64,000 bases of DNA, from contig CP051140.1 of NCBI GenBank assembly GCA_001592805.2, forward strand, positions 2,729,501 through 2,793,500, given 5' to 3'. The DNA comes from Peltaster fructicola (lineage: Eukaryota > Ascomycota > Dothideomycetes). Shown here piece by piece: positions 9,630 to 20,740 of this stretch. Numbering within the stretch: the stretch's first letter is position 1; every line of letters begins with the position of its first letter. The position numbers and the translations under genes were made by a program. Below the pieces are notes generated by a model. It was not told where the DNA came from, did no database searches, and saw nothing but the letters and a program-made list of their open reading frames with translations.

Positions 9630-12600
9630 TTAGAAGCCGAAACTGTCAAGAATGCTGCTAGAAGCAGGCTCATTGAACTGAGTAGGCTTCTTCTCCTGTG
9701 CGTTGGCTCCGTTAGTTTGCGAAACATCGTTGTTCGCAGTGGCATTCTTGGAACGGATCTTAGCCAGTAATGCCGCTGCTTTTGCTGCTCGCTGGCTTGC
9801 CTCGTCCACAAGTTGTGGTTCGATAGTCGGAGTTGATTTAGCATCGCTGTCAAATGCGTCGAGCATGGATGGTACAGCGACAGGCTTCTGAACAGGCTTT
9901 CCGGGCTTGCTCTCCTCGTACGACTCCAGCAGACTAGACACGGCATTGGTCTTGCTGCTTGTGCTGCCTGAGAGCTCCGTCGCAGGCGCAGCGTCACTGA
10001 CAGGCTGCATGAACGACCAGTGCTGGACAAGCCTGAGGGACAGCAGCCAGAAGCCTCTTCTTCGTAAGATGCGGGCTGATCGCAGCACGGCTCTATACTC
10101 GTCATCCAAGGTAGTCTTTCGCAAGGTCGACTTGCTCTTTGCTGTGTCTCTGAGCTCACGATAGAATGTCAGTGCGGCAGGATCGTCCTGTTGCCAACTT
10201 CTGGGTAACCGCTCTGTTGCATTCTTGGACAGTCGACCAGCGTCCACGATCAGAGCACGCAATGACTCCGGTCTTTGCTCCATGATGGCGTAAGACCACG
10301 CCAGCAACCAGCGATTGGTCGTGTTCTGAGCAATCGGAACGACACGCTCCCGCATGAAGTTCTGTAGCACAGGACTGCCGTCGCCACAGTATGCTCGGGC
10401 TACAGACACTGCCAAATGCAAATCCTCGCATTGTCCAGCAAGGATGCTGATAGCACTGATTGCATCGTCTGCTAGCAGGAAGAAGGCTGCTGCATACTCG
10501 AATCGACGTTTGCCCATCAACGCATATGCATTCTTACGTGCAGCAGTCTTGTTCTCCTCTGCATCAAAGTCCCGCCTCAGAAAGTTTTGCGTACTCTTCT
10601 GTTCGCGATTGCCAACAGCCACTCGCCATAGTGACAGAAGCACTGCTTTCTTGCGAAGTGCTAGAAGGAACAAAGAGGCATCAGCAGGATTAGGCGGCTG
10701 GGTCGATCGATATGCGCTTTGGCCGACAGCCTCGAAGACTTGCTCGACAGAGGCCATGCTGTGACTTTCTGATTGTGCTGCTTTGATAGTGTGAAGCCAT
10801 AGAGTAATGCCCAATGCGCGTACCGTTGGCCAGTCAAGTTTGTTCTCGTAGTACTGCACAAGAACATCTAGAAGAGGTTGCTGTGTTGTGGAATGGTAGG
10901 CAAAGTTGATCTCCCGCCATGCCATGGTCGGCAAAGCCTTGTGTGTTGAGCTATTCGCAGCATCATCTCCAGCCACTGATCCATTCGCCTGTCCATTTGG
11001 TGTTTGATGTAATTCGAGCAAGACATGATATCGCCAATATGACAAGTAGCGGATGGCGTTGAGGTCGAGAGACTGTTGATAGCGGGCGACAAATGAGACT
11101 GTATGGACAACGAGCTTCAACTTCCCTTGATCGTCATCGGATGTGAATGGCAAGTCCAGCTCATCTAGTTGATCGCTAAGCTCGGAGAAATCGATCTCTT
11201 CATGGTATGTCAATGTAGTGTCAGTAAGCAGCTGGTCAATGTTGAGGTCCAGCAGTGCATCAAGCTCGTCGCCATTGGTGTAAAACTTGAGCTTCGCTTG
11301 AAGTTCAGATAGAATTGTGATCACGCCACCAAAGTGACCATGAAGAATGAGTTCCCTGAGCACATGAGGTTGCCAACAAGTCAGCGGTCCCCTCAGCATG
11401 CTCACTAACTCGTCCATACTGCTGTGCACATCACTCGTGAGGTCTAGCTGCTGACAGTGCTTATTACTGAGTGATTTCCTTGCGATCTTGTCATCACTGA
11501 TGAAGATGGAGCTTCCAGCGGCGAGTACGAGCTTTCCATTGCCTAGCCAGGTAGCTGATGAGATGACGAGACCGATATCGCCAAGACTGATGTGCTTGAC
11601 TGTCGCCCAATGTCCACTTTGGTTATGATCGTATCGAGACCGAGCCAGGATGTCCACAGATGTGTCAGACACAACGGCAAGAAGGCTGTGCTGAGTGAGA
11701 GCTACCTCGTCCTCAGTTGAGTATGGGCAGACAATCTGCTGTGCACGGCTGGCCAGCGTCTGCTTGTGCTCAACATAGCCTTCCTTGAGATCGATGATCA
11801 CCAGATCGTATCCGTCAGGTGACAACACAACTGCGGAGCTGGAGGTGATACTCATGCGCCCAGCCTTGATGCCGGTAGCAAAGGCCAATGTGCTCTCCAG
11901 CATTGAGGTGCCTACATTAACGAGTGCAGCGCAAGCAACATCCCGACGGTAGATGGTCCCATTCGCATCGACACCTACAATACGGAGCCAATCCGCCTTC
12001 CGAGGATGTAGGACTGCACTGAACTGTACGATGGCAGGTAGTGCTATATCGAGGTCAGTACCTAAAAGGCTTGCTCGATTGGTAGCAGTAAGCTCAATCG
12101 TTGGTTCCTTGGACGACCATTCACTGCGGGTAGGATTGACCAGAACTGATGTATACCGGCCGGCTGAGCTGTAGACCATGTACCGTTCGTCAGCGCCCAG
12201 AGCAGCATGCATTCGCAACAAGCTCAAGTTCCCGTCTGATATGAGGTGTGGTCTCGATATTACGCCCTTGCCGTCGAGTACTCTTGCAAGTGTGATATCT
12301 TTCTGGCCGAGTAGTAGTAGACTCTTGTGTCGCTGAACACTGTCAACATCTACGCTAGGGCTCTGCCCATCGACATGAAGTGACGTGTGTATCTGGTGGC
12401 CTGCTCCTGCCCATTCCATCGCACTGCCGTTTGATGTCCATGAGATCAATCTGCCATCAACTGCTGTGCGCAGACCCATGTACTGACCAGTGCTACCGAC
12501 CCAAGCGGCCACTTGTTGACCTCGGTCAGATGCCAGCGCTGATGAGCTTGAGAAGTTTTCCACAGTGCCTCGCCACCACTTCACTGACCGGCCAAAGCTG

Positions 12601-13853
12601 TGAGCAAGAATGTTGAGCACGTCGCCATCAACCCATGACTCGAAAGCTGTGGGAATACCAGGATCGCATGTCAGACCTAGGCTTTCAGAGTGAGCGATGT
12701 GGAATGGGGCTGTTGCCATCTCAAGACCTGAAGCGGACCGTCGCTTGTGTCCAATCGACGATAGTCCCCATGCAGACATGCGTCCCTGTGTGTCAAGTGC
12801 AACTATGACATCTGGATCTCTCGACACAACCTCTTTCAGATGTTCGACACCGTGTTTGACCTGTTGCTGAGGATGCTTCCTCAGCGCCGCTGCCACAGCC
12901 GTTGAATATGTTCCCGACGGGATGATGAATGCATATCGCGCAGGTCGTGTAGATCCTTTGTTCATAGTGAGCACAGGTGAATGTGGTATCGCTGATACAA
13001 GATCGACGATGCTGTACAGTGACAGTATGTCCAAGTCGTTGTGACTGTTCGTCCGCCAAACCCTGAGGTTGCCATCTGCACTGATCGTATATAACACCTC
13101 CCGGTTCTCATCGCCGTGATGCGATCTGATGGAACTGTTATCGGTATTCTGCTCAAGCTTCTCTTTCTCGGCGGGTCGCCAGTCCAGATGCGTAACAATG
13201 CCATCATGCGGCAGATATGCAAAGTCGAAGATAGCCTCTTCGAACGACAATCTTCGCCACACTTTCACCTGGCGGTCCGTGTCTCCGGCAGTCGTGATAA
13301 GACCACAGCTTGGACTGAAGGCAACGAAGCGTAATGGGCAAGCAATAGGCTTCGTCCATTGCGCAGCACGTCTCTCGATTGCGGAGATGTTGACTGATAG
13401 TGTTGCCGGTGAGGTCGCCCGGCTGGAGGGCAGAGTACCGAACAGAGCGAGCTGTCTCGTGCCAGCGACAAGCAATTCTCCCTCTGTGCCCCATGATAGC
13501 GATCGAACCTCGTTGTTGGCGTTGGCCAGCGACAGCTCTTTCACCCAGCCCACACGATTCCAGGATGATGTGGACGGCTTCAATGTCCAGACATTGTTTG
13601 CGGAAGCCACAGCAACCCTGCCTGTATCCTCACCCTCAGCTCTTATGGCGACTAGCTCTTCTTCAAAGGTGATTGCTTGATCGAGCTCGTTTGGCGATCG
13701 TAAGACGTTCAGTTGATGCCCAGATATGTATAGGATATAGCGCTTCCATCTAAAGGTGAAGGTGGTGATACTCTGAAAGCCAGCATTTGGCGCTCCTGGT
13801 AGTATTTGCTCGAATACTGTTGGCTCATCGCCTCCAGGCGACAGCGATGGCAT
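9630..13853 (-). CDS. RAV1: Rav1, RAVE complex subunit (V-ATPase assembly regulator)
   Basis: Intronless, 1407 residues, ATG at 13853. The N-terminal half is a series of WD40-like blades (for example D-R-Q-V-K-V-W-R and G-N-L-R-V-W-R near residues 205 and 265). The remainder matches the Rav1/DMXL C-terminal region, with motifs around A-Y-A-L-M-G-K-R-R-F-E-Y-A-A-A-F-F-L that are typical of this family. Rav1 forms the RAVE complex with Rav2 and Skp1 and promotes reassembly of V1 onto V0 on vacuoles and endosomes under glucose control. Length agrees with fungal homologues, and the tail is low complexity as usual. It diverges from the NADH dehydrogenase gene. Confidence 0.92.
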   Translation of the reverse strand: MPSLSPGGDEPTVFEQILPGAPNAGFQSITTFTFRWKRYILYISGHQLNVLRSPNELDQAITFEEELVAIRAEGEDTGRVAVASANNVWTLKPSTSSWNRVGWVKELSLANANNEVRSLSWGTEGELLVAGTRQLALFGTLPSSRATSPATLSVNISAIERRAAQWTKPIACPLRFVAFSPSCGLITTAGDTDRQVKVWRRLSFEEAIFDFAYLPHDGIVTHLDWRPAEKEKLEQNTDNSSIRSHHGDENREVLYTISADGNLRVWRTNSHNDLDILSLYSIVDLVSAIPHSPVLTMNKGSTRPARYAFIIPSGTYSTAVAAALRKHPQQQVKHGVEHLKEVVSRDPDVIVALDTQGRMSAWGLSSIGHKRRSASGLEMATAPFHIAHSESLGLTCDPGIPTAFESWVDGDVLNILAHSFGRSVKWWRGTVENFSSSSALASDRGQQVAAWVGSTGQYMGLRTAVDGRLISWTSNGSAMEWAGAGHQIHTSLHVDGQSPSVDVDSVQRHKSLLLLGQKDITLARVLDGKGVISRPHLISDGNLSLLRMHAALGADERYMVYSSAGRYTSVLVNPTRSEWSSKEPTIELTATNRASLLGTDLDIALPAIVQFSAVLHPRKADWLRIVGVDANGTIYRRDVACAALVNVGTSMLESTLAFATGIKAGRMSITSSSAVVLSPDGYDLVIIDLKEGYVEHKQTLASRAQQIVCPYSTEDEVALTQHSLLAVVSDTSVDILARSRYDHNQSGHWATVKHISLGDIGLVISSATWLGNGKLVLAAGSSIFISDDKIARKSLSNKHCQQLDLTSDVHSSMDELVSMLRGPLTCWQPHVLRELILHGHFGGVITILSELQAKLKFYTNGDELDALLDLNIDQLLTDTTLTYHEEIDFSELSDQLDELDLPFTSDDDQGKLKLVVHTVSFVARYQQSLDLNAIRYLSYWRYHVLLELHQTPNGQANGSVAGDDAANSSTHKALPTMAWREINFAYHSTTQQPLLDVLVQYYENKLDWPTVRALGITLWLHTIKAAQSESHSMASVEQVFEAVGQSAYRSTQPPNPADASLFLLALRKKAVLLSLWRVAVGNREQKSTQNFLRRDFDAEENKTAARKNAYALMGKRRFEYAAAFFLLADDAISAISILAGQCEDLHLAVSVARAYCGDGSPVLQNFMRERVVPIAQNTTNRWLLAWSYAIMEQRPESLRALIVDAGRLSKNATERLPRSWQQDDPAALTFYRELRDTAKSKSTLRKTTLDDEYRAVLRSARILRRRGFWLLSLRLVQHWSFMQPVSDAAPATELSGSTSSKTNAVSSLLESYEESKPGKPVQKPVAVPSMLDAFDSDAKSTPTIEPQLVDEASQRAAKAAALLAKIRSKNATANNDVSQTNGANAQEKKPTQFNEPASSSILDSFGF

Positions 13854-14297
13854 GTCTTGTGATGCTATCGCTCCTGCTGCAGCATGCTCAATGGCTGTGT
13901 GATGCTCATCGAGTCACACTGTTGTGTACTTTGCCCTTTGGCACTCCGGATATCTTGCTACAAAAGCAAGCTAGCAAAGTATCTATGTCACGTCGTATGT
14001 TGTGCAACTTGAGGCTGGTGAGTGGAGCTTCCTCTTGAGATCGTGGCGCGTGCAGCTAGATGAGTTGATCTAGTGTGGCTGGATCAGATTGACGTCGCCG
14101 CTGTCCTGACCTGCCGATCGCTCTCTATCAGATCTCTAGACCTATCTCTTAGACCGACAGGCTAAAGCATTAGGTGACGTAGTCTTCGAGATGCAGCTCT
14201 TTGGGACGCGCGCATCATGGTCTCAGATAAGTATCATGTCTTTCATTCGAGAGACGCTCTGGGACTACGTTGAGTTACTATCTTACTATCTCATCTC
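13854..14297. promoter_or_regulatory. Divergent promoter region, RAV1 / NADH dehydrogenase
   Basis: 444 bases between two divergent start codons, so both promoters must lie here. I found no unmistakable TATA box or repeated operator. The role is inferred from position only. Confidence 0.4.
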
Positions 14298-15736
14298 ATG
14301 CGGCATGACATAGCCGTCCATCAGTCGTTAGCAACGTGTTATTCTTCTGTTTTGTTCAAGCAGAGCGTGCAATCGCGTTTTATCAAGCAGCGCATCGTTC
14401 TGTCATCGCGCAGACATATTCACGATCCCACAGCATACGCAACCAGAAATACAATGCCTGAACGAATCGCCGTCATTGGCTCTGGCTGGGAGGCTACACT
14501 CTCTCAGAAGCTCGATGACAAGAAGTTCGAGGTTATTGTGATCTCTCCAGAAGCCAAGACTCCATATACACCTCTGTTGGCTGCCGCTGCGACTGGCATG
14601 TTCAACTTGTCTCTAGCAGAGGAACCGATCCGCCACAAGTCGAAGAATATCAGATTCATGCAGGCCAAAGTGGAGGATATCGATTTCCAGAAGAAGAGCA
14701 TCCATTGTACTCCTGCTTTCAAGGAGCTGGAGAAGCGACCTTTTGACCTCGAGTATGATCGCGTGATCATCACTCCAGGCACAACTAACCAGACCTTCGG
14801 CACCAAGGGTGTCGAGGAGCATGCTCTCTTCCTGCGGACTGTCAAGGACGCCTATGCTGTCCGCAGCCGGATAGAGGATATTGTTGAGCAGGCATCCCTC
14901 CCACACATCACAGATGACGAGCGTCGTGACATGCTGCGAGTGATCGTGGTGGGAGGAGGACCAATAGGAGTCGAAGTCTCTGCAGAATTATCAGATCTTG
15001 TTCGGGGCGACCTGGCTCAGCTGTATCCGGGATTCAAGGACAAGTTCACGATTGAAGTACACGATGTCGCCGATCAGATCTTGCCAATGTTCGAGAAGTC
15101 GCTTGCGGGATATGCACAGAAGAGCTTCGTCAGAAAAGATGTCAAGATCCACACAAGCTCGCACATTACCGAGGTGCAACCAGGGAAACTGTTCACCAAG
15201 GAGCGAGGCGAGATTGGCTTTGGCATGGTGAGTCACATAGAGGAGCTGGAAGAACCATACTGACTTTGTCGCAGCTGATCTGGGCCACTGGTAACAAGCA
15301 AGTCTCTCTGGTAGACACGCTCAAGGTCTCGAAGAGTGAGAAATTGCCGCGGATCTTGACCAACGACCGACTCCAGGTGCTTGACACCAACGGTGAGCCG
15401 ATGAAGGGGGTATATGCGCTGGGAGACGCCGCAGACGTCAAAGGCGGTGAGCTACCTACCACAGCTGAGGTTGCCTGTCAGAAAGCAGAATACCTCAGCA
15501 ATGCCATCAACACTGGCTTGGACAAGCCGTTCGAGTATTCTTCGAAGGCAATGATTGCATATACCGGAAGTGCAGATGGTGTTGCTGCCGGCCAGAAAGA
15601 GTGGTCAGGCGCCAGTGCATGGATGGCTTGGAGAGCTAAGAATCTTGACTGGTCTCGAAGTTGGCGAAATCGTATACTCATTGGAGTCAACTGGGGATTA
15701 AATCATGTCTTTGGAAAGGAGACCTTCAGGAACTAG
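14298..15736 (+). CDS. Alternative (type II) NADH dehydrogenase, mitochondrial
   Basis: Two exons: 14298-15227 and 15275-15736, 463 residues. The intron (47 bases, gtgagt...cgcag) joins G-F-G-M to L-I-W-A-T-G. Type II enzymes pass electrons from NADH to ubiquinone on the inner mitochondrial membrane without pumping protons. The NADH-binding Rossmann motif V-V-G-G-G-P-I-G-V-E (about residue 218) and the G-D-A-A-D FAD motif near 375 are intact. The first, FAD-binding, motif reads G-S-G-W-E-A, so the usual third glycine is missing. The first 50 residues are Arg/Ser-rich without acids at the start and fit a targeting peptide. A second ATG at 14454, just before the Rossmann fold, is an alternative start. 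Confidence 0.85.
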
Positions 15737-16770
15737 TCGTCAGCGTTGCAATCTCGGTGGTCAGCATGTAAGACAGAGCTCTGAGCTTTGGTAGTCGTCT
15801 TATATAGCGATGGGCAATATCGAAGCTTCCTGTGCATGGAACGGAGCACATGCTTCGGATGGCGTCCATCAGCATCTGATATCATCTGTCGAGAGTGCCT
15901 CTTACCTAATACACGTGAGTATCGTGCTTAGCCTGTATGGCCAAGTCAGAAATCGACTTAATGGACGCGGACGTTAATATGTGACGTGATATGAGTTAGA
16001 GGAAGATGGTAAGTCCACACCCTTAAATGGGGTGTAACGGGAGCTGCAGAGCTCATGAGCTTGACCTTTGAGCACACAAGCAGACGATGAAGTCTTTCTC
16101 GCCTGCATATGAATGAGCGTATGTCTTGTTAGCACTCCTTTATAGCGAAAGTTTTCTCATAACGAATAAGCATCGAAGTGGGCGTGCCGATGGGAACAAC
16201 AGCCTTCAGGGCTGATGGTTGTAACGAGGCACTGGTGACGCATTCGCATGATCACGCTGGCCTCAACCTCTTGAGTAAACCCTGCTCTGCGCATGCACCG
16301 CAGACATCCGCCATTAGACACGCAGCAGTATTCTTGACAGCCAGCCACAACAGCAAGCGCGAATCATCCATATGTTGTGCAACATTTGCGAGTCGAAATC
16401 TTCCGCCATTAAGATTGGGGTGACGTCGATTCTTTAACGGCGCGGGCAAAGGCGCCGAAACAACGACTGCAAACGACTCAGCAGAGGACTTGGCCACCTC
16501 TTACGCCTACTGGCATCACGTGTGTGGCTCAGCGACACTGTGCGTCAGTCAGCACTCGTCCACGACAGAAGCATCCTCGCTCTTGATCTCTCCGAGTACA
16601 CGGTCGCTCCAGGATTGATTGAAAGTATACGAGTACCAGCACTTCCGAGCCAGACAAAGATTGACTATATCATTGAACCTCTAGAGGCATGAACGCAAGC
16701 TGATCGACCACGAGTTTGCGAAGCAAGTGCTACGAACTGCTTGTCACAGCCAGAGTAAAGCATCGTCATT
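15737..16770. other. Intergenic, upstream of the PDK1-type kinase
   Basis: About 1 kb without a supported gene. It contains two CACGTG hexamers (15912-15917 and 16517-16522), a classical target of bHLH factors. Short open frames here show no domain. It presumably holds the 3' UTR of the dehydrogenase and the kinase promoter. Confidence 0.45.
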
Positions 16771-19262
16771 ATGGGCGATCTGAGTTTGTCCCAATCACTA
16801 GGCGGCCTGCGCATCGCGAACCCGGACGATGTCGATCCCAATGCCTCACCACCTCCGAATGGTAGCGCTGCACCTCCACCACTTCCCTCTTCGCGCTCTT
16901 CAGAGAGTACAGTCACTGGACATACTCTGATAGCACCTCTCTCGCACGAGACCTCCGGACAGTCGGGTCTTGACTTCGACCCAGCCACCTATACACCGCA
17001 AGAGCCAGTGATACCGCAGTATAGAGAGCATGCAGATCAATTTGCTGGTCCACCATACCCCGTCCCAGCTCGACGAGCCATGAGAGACGCACATCGACCT
17101 TCGAGTGGCATCTACAACCATCAGAACACCTCCTCGAGTTCTGCGTTATCGAATCAGGGATACAGGAGCGATCTGGGCTCAGATATCAGGAGGACAACAT
17201 CACGATCGTCGAGACAACCTATGGGACAACATGGCATGTCAGGCGCGCCAATATACAGACAATCGAGCCAGTCAAATGGTGGACATGGACCTCTACCTCC
17301 GAGGCGAAACTCTCGAAGATCCCGAGCACCAACTGGAGCCTCTGAGACAGAAGGGTATCCGTCATCCTCACCACACTCCCCAAGTGACTGGCAAGAGCGT
17401 GGCGCTGCGGTTGGCACAAAAGTTGAGACAGATGCCGCTGGCAAAACTGTTATGAAGACAGTTCGGAAAGGTGTGAAGGACTTCAACTTTGGAGGAACAC
17501 TTGGCGAGGGTAGCTACAGTACAGTCGTGTCTGCCACCGATCGGCAGACGTTGAAGGAGTATGCGATCAAAGTCCTGGACAAACGACACATCATCAAAGA
17601 GAAAAAGGTCAAGTATGTCAACATTGAACGAGACACTCTCAATCGCCTCACAGACCATCCTGGCATCGTGCGTCTGTACTATACCTTCCAAGACGAAAGG
17701 TCTCTGTACTTTGTCTTGGATCTTGCTTCTGGCGGAGAACTGCTGGGAGTGCTGAAGAAGATGGGCAGCTTTGATATCGAATGCACACGATTCTATGGCG
17801 CACAGATACTGGACAGCATAGCTTACATGCACTCGCGAGGAGTGATACATCGAGATCTCAAGCCAGAGAACGTCTTGCTGGATCGTGAGATGCATGTCAA
17901 GATCACAGACTTTGGCACTGCAAAGATATTGAATAAGCCCACGAGGAAGGGCGACGCGGAGGGTCGAGACACGACGCAGGAGCTTGCAGACACTGAGAGT
18001 GATCGCGCAGTCAGCTTCGTTGGTACGGCAGAATATGTGAGTCCGGAGCTGCTGAGAGACAAGAGCGCTTGTAAAGCAAGTGACCTATGGGCATTTGGCT
18101 GTATAGTATTCCAGCTGATCGCCGGTCGGCCACCGTTCAAAGCAGCGAACGAGTATTTGACTTTCCAGAAGATTCTCGGCCTGGAGTATACCTTTCCCAC
18201 TGGCTTTCCAGAGGACGCACGCGACCTGGTCGAGAGACTCCTTGTACTCGACCCGGCGGCAAGGCTGTCGATTGAGCACATTCGAAATCACCCGTTCTTC
18301 GAGGGCATCACATGGGGCAGAGGACTATGGCGACAGAAAGCACCAAGGCTCAAAGCATACGTTGCACCGTCAACTGCGCCCATCAAGCTCAATGGAACCT
18401 CCAACGATATCGCTCCCGCAGCAGCGCAACAAGCATTAGCACAAGCGAAAACACAAGCTGCATCTCGACCGCAGCTCCGGAACATTACAGAATTACCGCC
18501 TCCATCACAATTAGATATAGACTGGAGTCCTGTGCTCGTGCACAACAACGAGCGTATTCTGAAGCTCGGTAATCTTATCGTATTCCAGGCCGCTCAGCCA
18601 TATCCTGCACCTGGAAGCAAAGGAATTGATCCAGGGACGCCAACAGAGAAGCCCAAATTCGCTCGCTTCTTCTCTGGCAACACCATCAAGAAACGAGAGA
18701 GACTTATATTGATCACGAGCAACGCCAGACTTATCGTTGCCGCGGCAGGCGGTAACGAGAAGAAGGCCAAGATGGACATCAGTTTTGCAGCGTCAACGAC
18801 GAGTTGGACAGAGTTTGTGGATCCTAAAGGCTTGACGGGCTGGGCACTTGATACTGTAAGTTCAGTCCTGCGTCGTAGCTTGTGAAGGTGCTAACATGAC
18901 TGCAGAAAGACAAGCACTTCACTTTCGAAGATCCTCGTGCCACCACAGCAGACCCAGCCGGCTCGAAATTCTGCACGCAGGAGTGGTTGCAAGCACTTGA
19001 GCAAGCAAAAGAGTTGTTCTTGTCGAACCAGCAGCAATCGACAGCCACGTCATACTCAGCTGATAGTATGCTCAATGGGCTGAACGACAGCTCATTGCCT
19101 TCATCCGCAGACAGTCTTAATGACAGCGTAGCACCGCTTAGTGGAGGTCACCACCTGCGACAGACGCTACGTAAAGAGCCTGGAGATAGCAGTGCACTCG
19201 ACAAGGGCAGACGACGCTTCAGTAAGAGGCATAGTAAGAGTGGACTAGCAGCAGTTTTCTAG
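16771..19262 (+). CDS. PKH1: PDK1-type protein kinase (Pkh1/Pkh2 family)
   Basis: Two exons: 16771-18855 and 18906-19262, 813 residues. The intron (gtaagt...tgcag, 50 bases) is in phase 0. After a 230-residue Ser/Pro-rich start comes an AGC kinase domain: glycine loop G-E-G-S-Y-S (about 244), catalytic H-R-D-L-K-P-E-N (about 358), D-F-G (about 380) and the PDK1-diagnostic activation segment S-F-V-G-T-A-E-Y-V-S-P-E-L-L. A PDK1-type PH-like region follows (about 600-745), continued by the second exon. In yeast the Pkh kinases phosphorylate Ypk, Pkc1 and Sch9 downstream of sphingolipids and act at eisosomes. That role is transferred here by homology. Confidence 0.9.
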
Positions 19263-19477
19263 AAGAGACTATCATTTGCTTGATGCCCAAGCACGTTGCT
19301 CGACAGCAGCGTGAAACTATAACGAAGTACACGACTCATCACTAGCCGCAGCACATGGAGGACCAGGATGGTAGCATTTGGCATAATATCGAGACACTGC
19401 ATTGCAGCAGGAGCCAGAAGAATACAGCGCCTTGCGAGCATACATCTGTATACATAACATTCACATTCTCTTGGTCA

Positions 19478-20740
19478 TCATGCGCTTTTCTTCTCCGTCT
19501 CTTTGGTCGACTCAACACGCCGTTGTTGCATCTTCGCCACTGACTTGTCAATGCCACTCATCCAGCGAGCGAACAACCGGAGACCTGGTGGTAACATGTC
19601 CATCCACGCTATCTGCTGGGCATATAGCGGAAAGCTGATTTCGCCATCGAGACCCATGTCGACATAACGGACAACCTCCTTCGCCACGATGACTGGATCC
19701 ACTACAGGACCAAAGAAGCTCGAGGGTGTCTGCATTCCGTGGAAAAGATCAGTGGCAAGCTGACCTGTGTTCACAAGGACGTGTCGTACTTTCTTGCCAC
19801 CTTTGTCTGCATACGTCGTCCTCAACTCAGCTGCCACGGATGCATGCAGGGCGATCAAGCCAGCTTTGGAGGCGGTATAGTCTGCCAGCTGAGCTGCTCC
19901 TAGTTTGCCGAGGACCGATGCTACCGTAACGATTGTACCACCATTCTCAGCGGCCAACATTGACGGGAGGAATGTCTGTAGCGTATTGAAGTGGCCGAGC
20001 AAGTTGACGTTCAGCGTCGCAGCTACTTGGCTTGCTGTGAGCGAAAGAATAGGCAGACCATGGACGATGGCCGCGTTGTTGATCAAGACGGTGACTTTGC
20101 CAAGCTAAAAGTTGTCAGTCTGGCTCGAGGTAGTGTATGACTTACATACATCGCGCTCGATCTGCTCGTTGACTGCTTTGACTTCGTCGAACTTGGAAAC
20201 GTCACACTTGTACCAATGGACGTTGTCTCGGTTCAACGCATCGCTGTCGTTGATCTCCTTCTCTGTTGGCATCTGTATGTCCAACACAGCAACAGTATTG
20301 CCTCGCATAGCGAACATCTCAACGATGAGCTTGCCGAGGCCGTTGGATCCTCCAGTGACAACGATGACCTCTTTCTCCCAGTCGCAATCCCTTGGGTAGC
20401 CATCTGCCAAGCTCTGATCGATCAAGAAGAACAACGAGACCACTGACACGATAGCTGCCCAGATCATTGCGTACAGGACGTGTGGATGTCCCTTTGGCCA
20501 ACCGGCCGCACGCTGACACATGGGTATCAGCCATGTGACGAAAGGATGAAATATGCTGCGCGAGATCACAGTCCATAGTAGATCGATTGTGAAGACATTC
20601 GTCTGTGCCTTCGAGTTGGCCATTGAAGTAGCCATATTGTTCGAAGACGAAGGACTGGTGCTGTTGATGCCAATGTGGACCCTTTCTCGAGCGTTCCGCT
20701 TGGCATGAAGCAACCGTTGCTCTAGGTCAGCGCTCGGCAT
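19478..20740 (-). CDS. Membrane-anchored short-chain dehydrogenase/reductase (retinol dehydrogenase-like)
   Basis: Two exons: 20740-20150 and 20104-19478, 405 residues. The intron (gtatgt...tttag, 45 bases) joins I-E-R-D to L-G-K-V. It has the classical SDR features: cofactor loop T-G-G-S-N-G-L-G, N-N-A-A, catalytic Ser in V-A-S-V-L-G and Y-T-A-S-K. A hydrophobic segment (about residues 97-120 from the first ATG) precedes the Rossmann fold and anchors the protein in the ER or lipid-droplet membrane, as in SDR16C/RDH10-type enzymes. The substrate is unknown. ATG 20635 is an alternative start that also fits the usual family N-terminus. Confidence 0.82.

Noticed and set aside
9476-10159. 227-codon minus-strand frame overlapping the end of RAV1
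   Set aside because: It overlaps RAV1 in another frame, has biased Ser/Arg composition and no domain; it is a shadow of RAV1.
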